A stretch of 64,000 nucleotides of DNA, taken from Paramoeba atlantica. Taxonomy: Eukaryota > Discosea. Shown here piece after piece: positions 8,681 to 17,738 of the stretch (position 1 is the stretch's first letter; each line of letters begins with the position of its first letter). Both the position numbers and the translations under genes were made by a program. The stretch is from contig CDRNVI010000002.1 of assembly GCA_977017575.1 (NCBI GenBank), positions 744,001 through 808,000 on the forward strand, given 5' to 3'. Below the pieces are notes generated by a model. The model was given only the letters and a program-made list of their open reading frames with translations. It did no database searches and was not told where the DNA came from.

Positions 8681-9172
8681 TGTTTCAGGTCGAGGGTCAA
8701 AATTTTTCCCCCTAAAAAAAAAAGCGTGCCGCTTCGCGGCGCAATTCTTTCTATCATGTGTTTTTGAGTGCCTAAGCGCTGTAAATGGAGTTTCTACTCC
8801 ACTGCTGTGTATGGGTAATCGGGTGATGAGGTGTTAGTGGGAAAGAGAGCGGACGATAATGCGCAAGACAAGATGTCTGGTTGGGTAATGTGTGGCAGAG
8901 CACGGTGAAAGAATTCCATGAAGTACTCGACTCAATTCTGGAGATTCCAGAGAAAAAATTACAAACTGTGAGCCCAAACCGATACTTGCATTCAAAATAG
9001 CATTCAGTGCTTTTCTACATAAATTAATCAACGAAAAATATTTGAAATGCCTTATTATATTAAGGCCTTATCATAACCACATTATCAATGTAAATTATGC
9101 GATTGTGGAATCCATCGCCAAACACAAAAAGAGAATCCATTTACGACTGTCAAACGAATAATTTCAAAGATT

Positions 9173-9220
9173 ACATACATACAACACTTTATGTATACAT
9201 ACATACAACACTTTATGTAT
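9173..9220 (+). repeat. 24-bp tandem duplication
   Basis: Two perfect tandem copies of the unit ACATACATAC + AACACTTTATGTAT. Confidence 0.85.
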
Positions 9221-9641
9221 GTGTCTGGGTCTTGTGATATAGGTGGGGTGCCCTCCCCATTTATCCTATATCAAACTTGTTTTTTTTTTCTTTTTTTTTC
9301 TTTTTTTTTTTGCAAATAATTGGGGGGAGTAGTATTGAGTCTAATGTTTTTATCTACTTTTCCAACTTTCCTACTCTCCACACTTACAATCCTTCACCCA
9401 AAAAGCTTTCACCCTACTTCCTTCCTTCCCCCACTTCCTGCCCCTCACCACACTTCCTTCCTTTCCCCCACTTACGCCCTACCCCACTCGACTCGTCCGC
9501 GCGGGGGCCCATGCGGTCCCCGGTTTTTCTTTTTTTATTAACGACCGCCCACTTTAGAGTCGCTTCTTGGGTCCTTTTTTTTCTGCTGAACGGTCGTACC
9601 CTCGAGCCGAACAGTTGGGGCTTTGATATAACATATCAATC

Positions 9642-10298
9642 CTATGGATACCAAGATTCCTTTGCAGTTTTCCGACTAATGACTGGAGTATCACTGGAGA
9701 AGAGGTTCATATATAAATTATTGACGACGTGCAATGCACAGTCATTGTCACCAGGAGCTTGTTGCACGCAATCAAGATATGTGACCTGTAGTCCATGATA
9801 TCGTTCGTGCGATAATTTTAAGGTTTCCGCAAAGCGATTTAAGTTGTCCATTGCTGCACGAGGAGCGTGTTGTTTTAAACTGTCAAAAACTAGAAGGGTG
9901 TTGGAAGAGACCCGAACAAGTACGAAGTGAACTTCGTAATACAAGCATGCATACAACTCCGTCACAGGATCGAGTTCAGGGACAGTCCCAAACCCAAGAA
10001 GTGCCTGTGTTTGCCACACATTCCACAGTGCGACCTTTACACCCGTTTGTGTCGAATTGTATTTCTCGACTACTCGGTTGCATAAAATATCGAGAAGTCC
10101 ACATGGGATAAGAGAGCCCCGGCGGCGGATAGCATTCCATCGATCCCCTTTGTAGGAGTTGTCCAAGGATCCCCTTTGTTCAGTTGATGGCAGAGCATCT
10201 ACATCAATCTTATTTAATTTTGTTGATTGATCAGATAATTTTGTTGATTGATCATTTTTTTCGAAAAGTTTCTTACGTGAAGCCAACGCAGAGGCCAT
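9642..10298 (-). CDS. Ulp1-like C48 cysteine protease encoded by transposon (ORF B)
   Basis: 218 aa from ATG 10298. It has the Ulp1/SENP catalytic arrangement: His124 in EVHFVLVRV, Asp139 in LVFDSL, Gln179/180 and Cys187 in CVQQAPGDNDCALHV. The family cleaves SUMO/ubiquitin-like proteins; transposon-borne copies are known in several eukaryotic DNA transposon groups and may deSUMOylate host factors. The N-terminal 90 residues are polar with a DQSTKL duplication. Its ATG overlaps the stop of the DDE ORF in the string TAATG, suggesting coupled translation or a recoding site. Frame intact. Confidence 0.8.
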   Translation of the reverse strand: MASALASRKKLFEKNDQSTKLSDQSTKLNKIDVDALPSTEQRGSLDNSYKGDRWNAIRRRGSLIPCGLLDILCNRVVEKYNSTQTGVKVALWNVWQTQALLGFGTVPELDPVTELYACLYYEVHFVLVRVSSNTLLVFDSLKQHAPRAAMDNLNRFAETLKLSHERYHGLQVTYLDCVQQAPGDNDCALHVVNNLYMNLFSSDTPVISRKTAKESWYP

Positions 10299-11134
10299 TA
10301 GAGAGTTACGTACACCTTCAAAGCGTTGTCGAGCGTCCGAGCAACATGACGTCGAGCGTCTCGCAGTATGCGGGACTTTTCATCTTCTGCATTGGACTTG
10401 AACAGTACCGTAGGAGGAAGGGGAAGAGCTTTTCTGTTGTGAACATCGTAAACACCGGAAAGAAAAACAGTTATACTTTCCTTGTCGTTGGTGGTTACGA
10501 CTTGCACGTTACGAAGCCCTATGAGAGCCAATGTTACTCCCGTATTTTCACCATCAACGGGAAGAGACGTTTCATCCCCAAATATCACATACGCGTATGA
10601 ACGGACTTGATTTTGTATGTACAGCTGCCGTGCCCAAGCTCGTATTCGCGAGCCCACGTCGGAAGGACCCATGTAGTGGACACGTCCAAATCTTCGGTTT
10701 CTCCACCCGAAAAGACGCTTGAAGCGCTTGTATATGCGTTCCTTCGTCTCATCGGCAAAGCCTTGAAGCTGTATTCCGTATGTTTCCATAACGGGAAAGA
10801 CAAATGCCTTCGTTACAGCATGTTTACCATTGATTTCTTGGAGCAATTTAAGGTGCACTTTCCTTAAAATTGCCTTCCGCTCTTTGTTAAAGCCTCTCTG
10901 GCGCTTTCTTCCCTTGAGACCACGATTAATACGTGATTGATAAAAAGAGACACCGTTGCTTTTAATACTTCGGACAGTTCTTAAACTGATCCGATACTTT
11001 TCGCTCAGCTTTTTTGTGTCCAATCCGCTCAGGCACACATTCAACTTCTCTTGCATAGTCAAACACACTCTAGAGGTCCTAGGTGTGCTCATCGGAAGAG
11101 AATCAAGTGTGTTGGGGGGAGGACGGCTGGCCAC
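10298..11134 (-). CDS. DDE-superfamily transposase-like protein, apparently partial catalytic core (ORF A)
   Basis: 278 aa from a GTG, or 264 aa from ATG 11092. An N-terminal helix-turn-helix (LTMQEKLNVCLSGLDTKKLS ... ISLRTVRSIK, residues about 26-60) and a basic SRINRGLKGRKRQRGFNK segment are followed by the first catalytic motif YVIFGDETS (Asp187), then ITVFLSGV and LPLPPTVLFK as in pogo/jerky-type DDE cores. The expected second Asp and final Glu are not seen before the TAA at 10300-10298, where the Ulp1 ORF begins. Homologous to the pseudogene at 27510-28200, so this is a repeat family. Confidence 0.75.
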   Translation of the reverse strand: MASRPPPNTLDSLPMSTPRTSRVCLTMQEKLNVCLSGLDTKKLSEKYRISLRTVRSIKSNGVSFYQSRINRGLKGRKRQRGFNKERKAILRKVHLKLLQEINGKHAVTKAFVFPVMETYGIQLQGFADETKERIYKRFKRLFGWRNRRFGRVHYMGPSDVGSRIRAWARQLYIQNQVRSYAYVIFGDETSLPVDGENTGVTLALIGLRNVQVVTTNDKESITVFLSGVYDVHNRKALPLPPTVLFKSNAEDEKSRILRDARRHVARTLDNALKVYVTL

Positions 11135-11750
11135 CGGGGGAAGTTCAGCGGAGAAGTCGTCAATGGTCTGAAGATCGGAAACAGCGAGGGAGATCCTTTA
11201 AAACAGCTGTGCGAAGATCTCTAATTAATGTGAAGACTCATCTTTTTAGAAGCGAAATCAAAAGAAATAGTAGTAGCGGCCCATAAACGTAAAAAGATAT
11301 CTGCATTTATTTTTTTCAAAAAAGGCGCAATAATGCTTTACTTTGACCAAAATGGCAAAAAAAAAATTTCCAAAATCGTTTCTCCTATTGAATTTTGATA
11401 CTTTGGGACCTATACTAGCTTTCTCCACAGCTGTTTTCGCCAGATATCCTTTCTACAAACCGTGGTATGCCCGCGAAAAATGACCCATTTTTGACTAAAA
11501 AAGGTGAAAAAGAATTTTTCGGACCCCAAGGGGAATTTTTGTGTCGAAAGAATGGTATGGTTAGAGTCGCATTCTCTATCCAATACGTTTGGTAGGCTTT
11601 CATTCATGCCTACGAGTGATATCCCGCACGCAAATGTCGGATTTAGTGCTTTGGGAGCAAAAATACGCAAAAATCACCCCATTTTTACCCGAAAATTTTG
11701 GCTATAATATTTCTATTTTCTTCGGCTTTCCAGGCTCAATTTTCTTTTTT
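11135..11750. other. Non-coding flank inside composite element
   Basis: AT-rich with poly-A/T runs; no supported gene. It lies between the start of ORF A and repeat F2. Confidence 0.55.
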
Positions 11751-11847
11751 AGGCTCTTCGTTAAACGCGGTGGTAGTTTTCAACGCGAAGCGCGCAGCAT
11801 GAGTGACTTCTAAGTTGAAAACAACCACCGCGTTTAACGAAGAGCCT
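11751..11847 (-). repeat. Palindromic terminal repeat F2
   Basis: Inverted near-identical copy of F1 with the same 23-bp perfect arms; flanked on both sides by poly-T/poly-A. Confidence 0.88.
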
Positions 11848-12000
11848 AAAAAAGTGTTATAAAAAAATAGCCTAAATAAAGTGTTACTAGATATAAATTT
11901 ATACAAATTTATACTGTATTTGACATAGTTCTTCAGTAAATGACAAAGAATCATCCGAGAATTACTTTCCTTAAACTTCTATTACTATTGACTGATTGCA

Positions 12001-12087
12001 GTGGGTTGCATAACTACCACTCTACCCTCAATTATTGAAAATTTATTTAAAAAAAGTGAACAAAAATAGTGAAAAATAGAGAAACAC
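12001..12087 (+). repeat. Outer direct repeat, right copy
   Basis: Direct counterpart of 7871-7953, diverged by substitutions and a short AT insertion. Confidence 0.65.
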
Positions 12088-12447
12088 GGCAAAAAAGGAA
12101 AAAAGGTAATAGAGAACAAAATAATGAAGAAATGAAATGCGAAAGGGGTGCCGGTGGTCCAAAATTAAAGTGTGTAATCATTACTAATGGTGTCCTCAAA
12201 AAGCTGTTTTTTAATCGCAAAAGCAAGTTCGGCCCCGCTTTGGGGCGCCTGTTTTCTTCGACTCACAAATATGTAGGGAAGGTGATTTTACTAACTTTTC
12301 CCACAATTGACAAATAAGTAGGGGGTGTGCAGCGACAATTATGTAGGAGGGGATAACAAGTGGAAAAGTCTTAAAAAGTCACCAAAAAAGGTTTTTTCGA
12401 CAAAAAAATATAATTTAAACCTGCATTTATAGTGCCGGTTACCCAAA
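12088..12447. repeat. Spacer with dispersed GTAGG motif repeats
   Basis: Three degenerate copies of CAAATATGTAGGG occur at about 12265, 12310 and 12337. A GGTGCCGGTGGTCCAAAATT stretch at about 12147 is an inverted match to about 8562-8580. No gene is visible. Confidence 0.5.
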
Positions 12448-12464
12448 TTTTCTTTATCCTTCAG
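12448..12464 (+). promoter_or_regulatory. Probable spliced-leader acceptor
   Basis: The pyrimidine tract TTTTCTTTATCCTTCAG ends immediately before ATG 12465 of the polymerase gene, an ideal trans-splice acceptor; it argues for this start rather than the upstream in-frame GTG. Confidence 0.6.
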
Positions 12465-15400
12465 ATGACAAAACTAGGCAATGTTCCATCCGTATTCATC
12501 CCTGCAATAGGTACAGCACGGTCACAAGAAAGATGTGCGTGGAATGTTTTGAACGAATCTGGTATGGAAGCAACGATTGTTATTCATCGGCGTGACGAGG
12601 AACTTTTTCGTAGGCTTGTCAAAAAAATGAGAGGTATTCGCCTTTGGGTTGCCCCCCGACGTTGCCACTCTTTTTCTCAACTTTGCAATTACATCATCAC
12701 TGAACTAGGAAAATCTCGGAACTGGGTATGGATTATTGATCAGCACGTGGAAGATTTTTGTTTCCCGGCGACACCCTCCCATGAGTACCGTTCTCTTTCA
12801 CCGCTAATTGCCCTGCTGCACCGCACTGAATGGGAAGATTGTCAATCACTTTCCACAGAAACCCCGGAAAGATCAATATCAATTATAGCACTAGAACGAT
12901 GTTCTGTATCAACAGGAGTGGTGGTACCTTTTTGCGAAGATTGTCAACCTTCTGCTATATGCATTAAGACCTCCATGGGAACATGTTTCCGTAGCAATCT
13001 TCGTGCAACGGATGATGTGCTCCTAGATGCAATGCGTAAGGGTCACAGTGTATGCTTTATTGGAACCGTTGGTTGCGCGTTCAAAACGGGTGTAAACCGC
13101 TACACGGAGCACATCCTAAACTACTCCATGTTGCCGGCGCAGGTAGAAAAAGAAAGATCGCAGTTTGAAAAACGATGGAGTTTCTTGACTATAAAAGCGC
13201 GGTCGCCCCGGTACTCTGTTTCATGGGAAAACGTCGAAAAGCATTTTGGCGAGCATAATGAAGATGACTCAGCTGTTACTGAAAATTCTTTGGAGTCGAG
13301 GCGTAACACAGGTTCGTCACCACGTACAAGCCGCTTTGCAGATGTAGGAAATGTTTCCTCGAAGGCTGGATCGCTTGATGAGGCGGGGCAGCAGATAAGG
13401 GGCACCAGCACCGACACGCTTCCAAATAAATATTTTTTGAGATCCAAAGGAACAAATTCTCGCGAACCCTTCCTGTGGGATGTGGGTAAATCGTTTTTTA
13501 AAAGAAAGAGACAAACCCAGAAAAAATGTCCCTTAGATACTTGGGATGTAGGTGGTAAATTTCTTTATGAGAAGTCACTTCCTTCAACAAAAGTGTGTCT
13601 TAAGCCTATTTCAATTTCAAGAGGTATTGAGACGTCTGAAATGATGTCTAGTCAGCCTGAATCGAAATCTGCCCAGGGGAGAAGCGGTACAACAAAATGT
13701 CAAACGTCTTCCGCAAAATCGAAGGACAGTGTGTCTGAGTATCCGACAAATCTAACTTCTGAAAATTCATCCAGAGATCTACTTGAAGATATGCCTACGC
13801 GAATCTCAACTAGTATGCCACAAAAAGATATTGAAAAAGAGCTTCCTATGAAAATTGGGATCGAAGACGAGATTATCAATCCCTTTGATTTTAACAATAC
13901 TAATCATGATCTAAGTTTTCTATTAGAGCAACTAAGAACGCATTCTACGGAATACAATGAGAGCTGTAGCCCCGACATCGACAAGGTGCAAAGTCATTGG
14001 GTTGGCATCATAGGAGTCGAATACGCCTCCCTAATATGTTTTTGGGGAGGTAACATTTACGTTGTTGACATGGCGTCACCCACAAACGTAGATCAGCTAA
14101 TCGAAATATTTTCTTTGTCAGTTGATAAAATAGTTGTAGGAGCTCAACCGATTTACCGCAGTCTACTTCGACACTTGCGTGGTACGCCGCTTTACGACAC
14201 GTTTTACCCTTCTATGATTCAAGACCTTTCAATTTCATCTTTTCTTCTTGGGCACCGCTCGCTAACTGTAGATTCACTCCCCGAACACGCACGTAATCTA
14301 GGATGTGATGTAGTTGAAGTTCGGTTTCCTCAAATTTTACGTGACATCTCATTCCAACACAAAAAATTGTTACAAAATGAGAATTTGTTCTCTGTGTGTA
14401 GTACCGCGAACGAACTCGAGTTTGTTCTAGCCCGAATGCGCTGCGATGGACTATTGTTAGACTTACAAGAAATGATTCGAGTCAAATCCGAATGGCTCTC
14501 CCAGCTTGAATCCCCTTCCATTACAAAGGCCAACGAACGAAGTCTCATATCTCGTATCGGTAACTTAGAGAGCATTTTACACGAGACCGTTTCAAAATCA
14601 CTCACGGAATCCGATTGTGCGCTACGAGAAATTCACCCTTGTTATCGTCAGACCACGCGAACGGGTCGCATCATGTGTTCACGGCCCAATATTCAAACCT
14701 TTCCAAAAGAAACCCTTGTGAACGGGGCGAGCAGTTCGGGATTACGAACAGCTCTACGTCCACCGCTTGGCATGGTATGGGTCTCTCTGGATTACAGCCA
14801 TTTAGAACTCCGTCTCCTGGCACACTTTGCAAACGATGACGTTCTCAAGGAAATGTTTATCCACGATGTCGATGTTCACGCACACTTCGCCTCCTTGTTG
14901 GAACAGAAACCAACGGAGGCGATTACCCATGACGAGAGAGAGCGGGCCAAACTTCTGATTTATAGTTATCTTCATGGAGCAAAAGTTGAACGGCTTGCTG
15001 CATCCACGGGTCTCGGCTGGGAGCGTGTCTCGGCATTTCTTTCTCGGTGTCAGGAGACTCACCCAAGGCTTACGGCTTTTCGGGCATCCGTGAAACAAGA
15101 ATGTGAGGTAAATGGTGTAGTTCGTACGCTATGTGGCACAAGGGGTAACTTTCCTCCTATTACGACAGGGGATGAGCCCGACCCGTGGCTCTATACCCAG
15201 GCGGTGAGTTTTATGATCCAAGGATCTGCTGCGGATATTATGAAAAAGCTGCTTTGTACTCTTTTTCGCATGTCCCAAGCCCACACGCCGTGTCCATTTT
15301 ATGTAGCATTCCAATTGTTTGACGAAGTAGTCTTAGGGGTGGATAAGAGACTCTTGTCCTACGCGCTGCCTCGTATTTTAAAAGAAGCGGAAAGTGTAGT

Positions 15401-15542
15401 GGCTCTTTCTGTGCCTCTTCGTTGTACCGTTCGAGTGGGTAAGAATTTTGGGGCAATGCAACGTTTGGGTCGAACTCGACTACTTAACGTCGATAACACC
15501 AACGCTGGAAACAATCTTTTTACAAGAAATACATGGAGATAG
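12465..15542 (+). CDS. Family A DNA polymerase with N-terminal glycosyltransferase-like domain
   Basis: 1025 aa. The C-terminal 400 residues are a Pol I/theta/nu-type polymerase: motif A DYSHLELRLLAH (Asp776), motif B RERAKLLIYSYLHG (Lys829) and motif C LFDEVVLG (Asp953-Glu954). His837 replaces the usual Tyr (E. coli Y766) and Phe replaces the His of HDE. Residues about 500-640 look like a degenerate 3'-5' exonuclease fold. Residues 1-260 resemble a GT-A glycosyltransferase: VFIPAIG, TIVIHRRDE, WVWIIDQHVEDF (Asp92) and TDDVLLDAMRKG (182-193). A Ser/Thr-rich linker joins the two parts. It may act in DNA repair or kinetoplast replication; next to a helicase and a BRCT gene. The polymerase call is firm, the N-terminal call is inference. 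Confidence 0.9.
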   Translation: MTKLGNVPSVFIPAIGTARSQERCAWNVLNESGMEATIVIHRRDEELFRRLVKKMRGIRLWVAPRRCHSFSQLCNYIITELGKSRNWVWIIDQHVEDFCFPATPSHEYRSLSPLIALLHRTEWEDCQSLSTETPERSISIIALERCSVSTGVVVPFCEDCQPSAICIKTSMGTCFRSNLRATDDVLLDAMRKGHSVCFIGTVGCAFKTGVNRYTEHILNYSMLPAQVEKERSQFEKRWSFLTIKARSPRYSVSWENVEKHFGEHNEDDSAVTENSLESRRNTGSSPRTSRFADVGNVSSKAGSLDEAGQQIRGTSTDTLPNKYFLRSKGTNSREPFLWDVGKSFFKRKRQTQKKCPLDTWDVGGKFLYEKSLPSTKVCLKPISISRGIETSEMMSSQPESKSAQGRSGTTKCQTSSAKSKDSVSEYPTNLTSENSSRDLLEDMPTRISTSMPQKDIEKELPMKIGIEDEIINPFDFNNTNHDLSFLLEQLRTHSTEYNESCSPDIDKVQSHWVGIIGVEYASLICFWGGNIYVVDMASPTNVDQLIEIFSLSVDKIVVGAQPIYRSLLRHLRGTPLYDTFYPSMIQDLSISSFLLGHRSLTVDSLPEHARNLGCDVVEVRFPQILRDISFQHKKLLQNENLFSVCSTANELEFVLARMRCDGLLLDLQEMIRVKSEWLSQLESPSITKANERSLISRIGNLESILHETVSKSLTESDCALREIHPCYRQTTRTGRIMCSRPNIQTFPKETLVNGASSSGLRTALRPPLGMVWVSLDYSHLELRLLAHFANDDVLKEMFIHDVDVHAHFASLLEQKPTEAITHDERERAKLLIYSYLHGAKVERLAASTGLGWERVSAFLSRCQETHPRLTAFRASVKQECEVNGVVRTLCGTRGNFPPITTGDEPDPWLYTQAVSFMIQGSAADIMKKLLCTLFRMSQAHTPCPFYVAFQLFDEVVLGVDKRLLSYALPRILKEAESVVALSVPLRCTVRVGKNFGAMQRLGRTRLLNVDNTNAGNNLFTRNTWR

Positions 15543-15824
15543 TTGATGCACTTAATAATTTCTTACGAGTTATCAGCTATTGATAGAGCGTTTTTAACAA
15601 TACATAAAAAAATTACGTAAAGGCACAGCAAAAATCAGGATTCAAAAAAATGTACATGAACGCAGACCAAGCTTTTGGTACCCACTATTTAATAAGAATT
15701 ATTGCTCATTTATTTACTAAGCTCATGACATTCCGAAACTTTAGGCTGATCAGTCTACCGTTGTAGTACCGATCCAGTGGGCTCAAGACCACGTTTTAGA
15801 CACATTTTTGGTCGCGATTGACAA

Positions 15825-17738
15825 ATGTGTGAGCTTTCCTCCGTTATTACAAGATGGTGCGACCAGCAGGAATTACTTATTGACTCGGAAAAAAATGCAT
15901 CCGAATTAAAAGGGGCACGTTCACATGCAATACGCGGTCATATCGAGCAAGTTATTGCCGTACTCGACGAAGCATATCATTTTCATATTCAACTTGCTAA
16001 GAAGCAAGAAAAAAATCCTTACCGTCCGCGTGAGTCAGTTAGATTACAGCGACATGATCCAACAGACAAGAAGCCTATCTCGTCAACTTCATGCACTAGG
16101 CAAGACAAAAGAAAATTAAATGGAGTCGTCATACAAGTGGGAGCAGGAAATATCGTGCTTGCCGTGCAGGATTTCGATTTTACATCTGAATGGGGTATGG
16201 ATGTGGAAGTAACTCTAACGTCATGTCCTGATGAACTTACCTTTCGACGACTTCGACGTGTATTGGGATCCGAAGAGCCCAGCATACGCGTCTTGCAACC
16301 AATGTTTCCTACACATGCTGATATTGTTTTTGGGAAGTCTGATAAAATTCCAGAGCCTGACGCAGATAAACAAAATAGTATAGAGCTTTTCAACTCCTCA
16401 TTGAATGAAGCACAGCAGCGTGCTGTACTAGGTGCTCTACATTCACCAAACATTCACATTATCCACGGTCCTCCAGGAACCGGAAAGACCACTACAATTT
16501 GTGAAATTGTTCGCCAGATGACCATTCGTCAAAATTTTCGTATTCTGGTTTGCGCACCATCAAATGTAGCCGTGGATAACATTCTGCTTAGCTTGAGCAA
16601 CACAAGGCTTTCCAGCAAAGGCATCCGTCCGATTCGATTAGGTCACGTCGGTCGAGTACATCCCAATATGGCGCAGTATACCTTAAATGAGTTACTCCGC
16701 TCGCACGAGCAAAACGAGGTTCTTTGCGATATACAACAAGATATTAACAAACTTCTCAAAGAGCGATGCACCGGTAGGTCTAAATACAGTGAAATCAAGA
16801 AATTACGTAATGAACTGCGAATGAGAGAACGAAAAGCGACAGAGCAACTGATCATGTCGGCAAACATGATTACATGCACGTGTAGCTCTGCGGCCCACTA
16901 TCTTGTACAACAAGACTGTTTTGATGCCGTTCTAATTGATGAGGCATCACAGTCGCTTTTTGTTGAAAGTTTCATCCCTTTGCTTCGAGCCACCCGATGG
17001 ATTCTTGTTGGGGATCCGTGTCAGTTACCTCCTACGGTGCTAAGCGGCTCTAAAGAGCTCGAAAAAACACTTATGGGTCATTTATTGTCTAAGGAAAAAG
17101 AAACTCCGAATATTTTATCCTTACTCGATACGCAATATCGTATGCATGAAGAGATTTGTGGGTGGAGTAATCAGGAGTTCTATGAAGAAAAACTAAAAAC
17201 GGATGTATCCTCAGCGAGCGCTCTTCTGTGTGATTTGCCAAATGTTGAATCCACCTACGAGACCTGCAGCGCTATTATGTTTGCAGACACCAGGGAAATG
17301 GGTCTTGGAGAGAGTTCTTCGTCCTCAGGAAGCAAAGAAAGTTTTGGGGAATCTATGCTGGTGGAACAGCACGTGCGAAGTTTGAAGTCTGCTGGAATTG
17401 CTCTCAGTTCGATCGGAGTTATCACACCGTACTCCGCTCAGGCAAAGCTGATTTCTGAAAGCTTACGTGCTGAGATCGATCCTGACTCCAACGTTGAAGT
17501 TAGTACAGTGGATGCATTCCAGGGAAGAGAAAAACTAGCGGTCATTCTATCTTTAGTGCGTTCCAACGTGGAAGGAGAGGTTGGATTTCTATCAGATTCT
17601 CGTCGGATGAATGTAGCCTTGACTAGGGCACAGAGACATCTCTTGATAATAGGAGACTCTGACACCATGAACCGGGATTCCGGGCTGCGAAAACTTTGTT
17701 CTTATTTAGAAGAAATAGCTTCGTATGTCCAGATTTAG
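15825..17738 (+). CDS. UPF1-like SF1B helicase, IGHMBP2/SMUBP2 type
   Basis: 637 aa. An N-terminal helical and beta-barrel region (NGVVIQVGAGNIVLAVQD) is typical of the IGHMBP2/SEN1 group. Helicase motifs: GPPGTGKT (215-222), LIDEASQS (Asp372-Glu373), LVGDPCQLPPTV, DTQYRMHEEI, TVDAFQGREK and MNVALTRAQRHLLIIGD. The family unwinds RNA/DNA 5'-3'; no C-terminal R3H or zinc finger is visible, so it is a compact version. It follows the polymerase with a 282-bp spacer; ATG 15825 is the first in the frame. Confidence 0.9.
   Translation: MCELSSVITRWCDQQELLIDSEKNASELKGARSHAIRGHIEQVIAVLDEAYHFHIQLAKKQEKNPYRPRESVRLQRHDPTDKKPISSTSCTRQDKRKLNGVVIQVGAGNIVLAVQDFDFTSEWGMDVEVTLTSCPDELTFRRLRRVLGSEEPSIRVLQPMFPTHADIVFGKSDKIPEPDADKQNSIELFNSSLNEAQQRAVLGALHSPNIHIIHGPPGTGKTTTICEIVRQMTIRQNFRILVCAPSNVAVDNILLSLSNTRLSSKGIRPIRLGHVGRVHPNMAQYTLNELLRSHEQNEVLCDIQQDINKLLKERCTGRSKYSEIKKLRNELRMRERKATEQLIMSANMITCTCSSAAHYLVQQDCFDAVLIDEASQSLFVESFIPLLRATRWILVGDPCQLPPTVLSGSKELEKTLMGHLLSKEKETPNILSLLDTQYRMHEEICGWSNQEFYEEKLKTDVSSASALLCDLPNVESTYETCSAIMFADTREMGLGESSSSSGSKESFGESMLVEQHVRSLKSAGIALSSIGVITPYSAQAKLISESLRAEIDPDSNVEVSTVDAFQGREKLAVILSLVRSNVEGEVGFLSDSRRMNVALTRAQRHLLIIGDSDTMNRDSGLRKLCSYLEEIASYVQI

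Larger units (their letters stand above)
7964..11847 (-). mobile_element. Composite transposon carrying DDE-like and Ulp1-like ORFs
   Basis: Bounded by two near-identical about 96-bp palindromic repeats in inverted orientation (7964-8059 and 11751-11847); homology extends roughly 15 bp inward. It encloses a DDE-domain ORF and an overlapping Ulp1-protease ORF on the minus strand, a CATGGACC minisatellite and a C-run/G-run hairpin resembling the end of the 27.36-28.39 kb element. The hairpin may mark the true end of a nested element, so exact borders of the ORF-bearing unit are uncertain. Confidence 0.6.
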
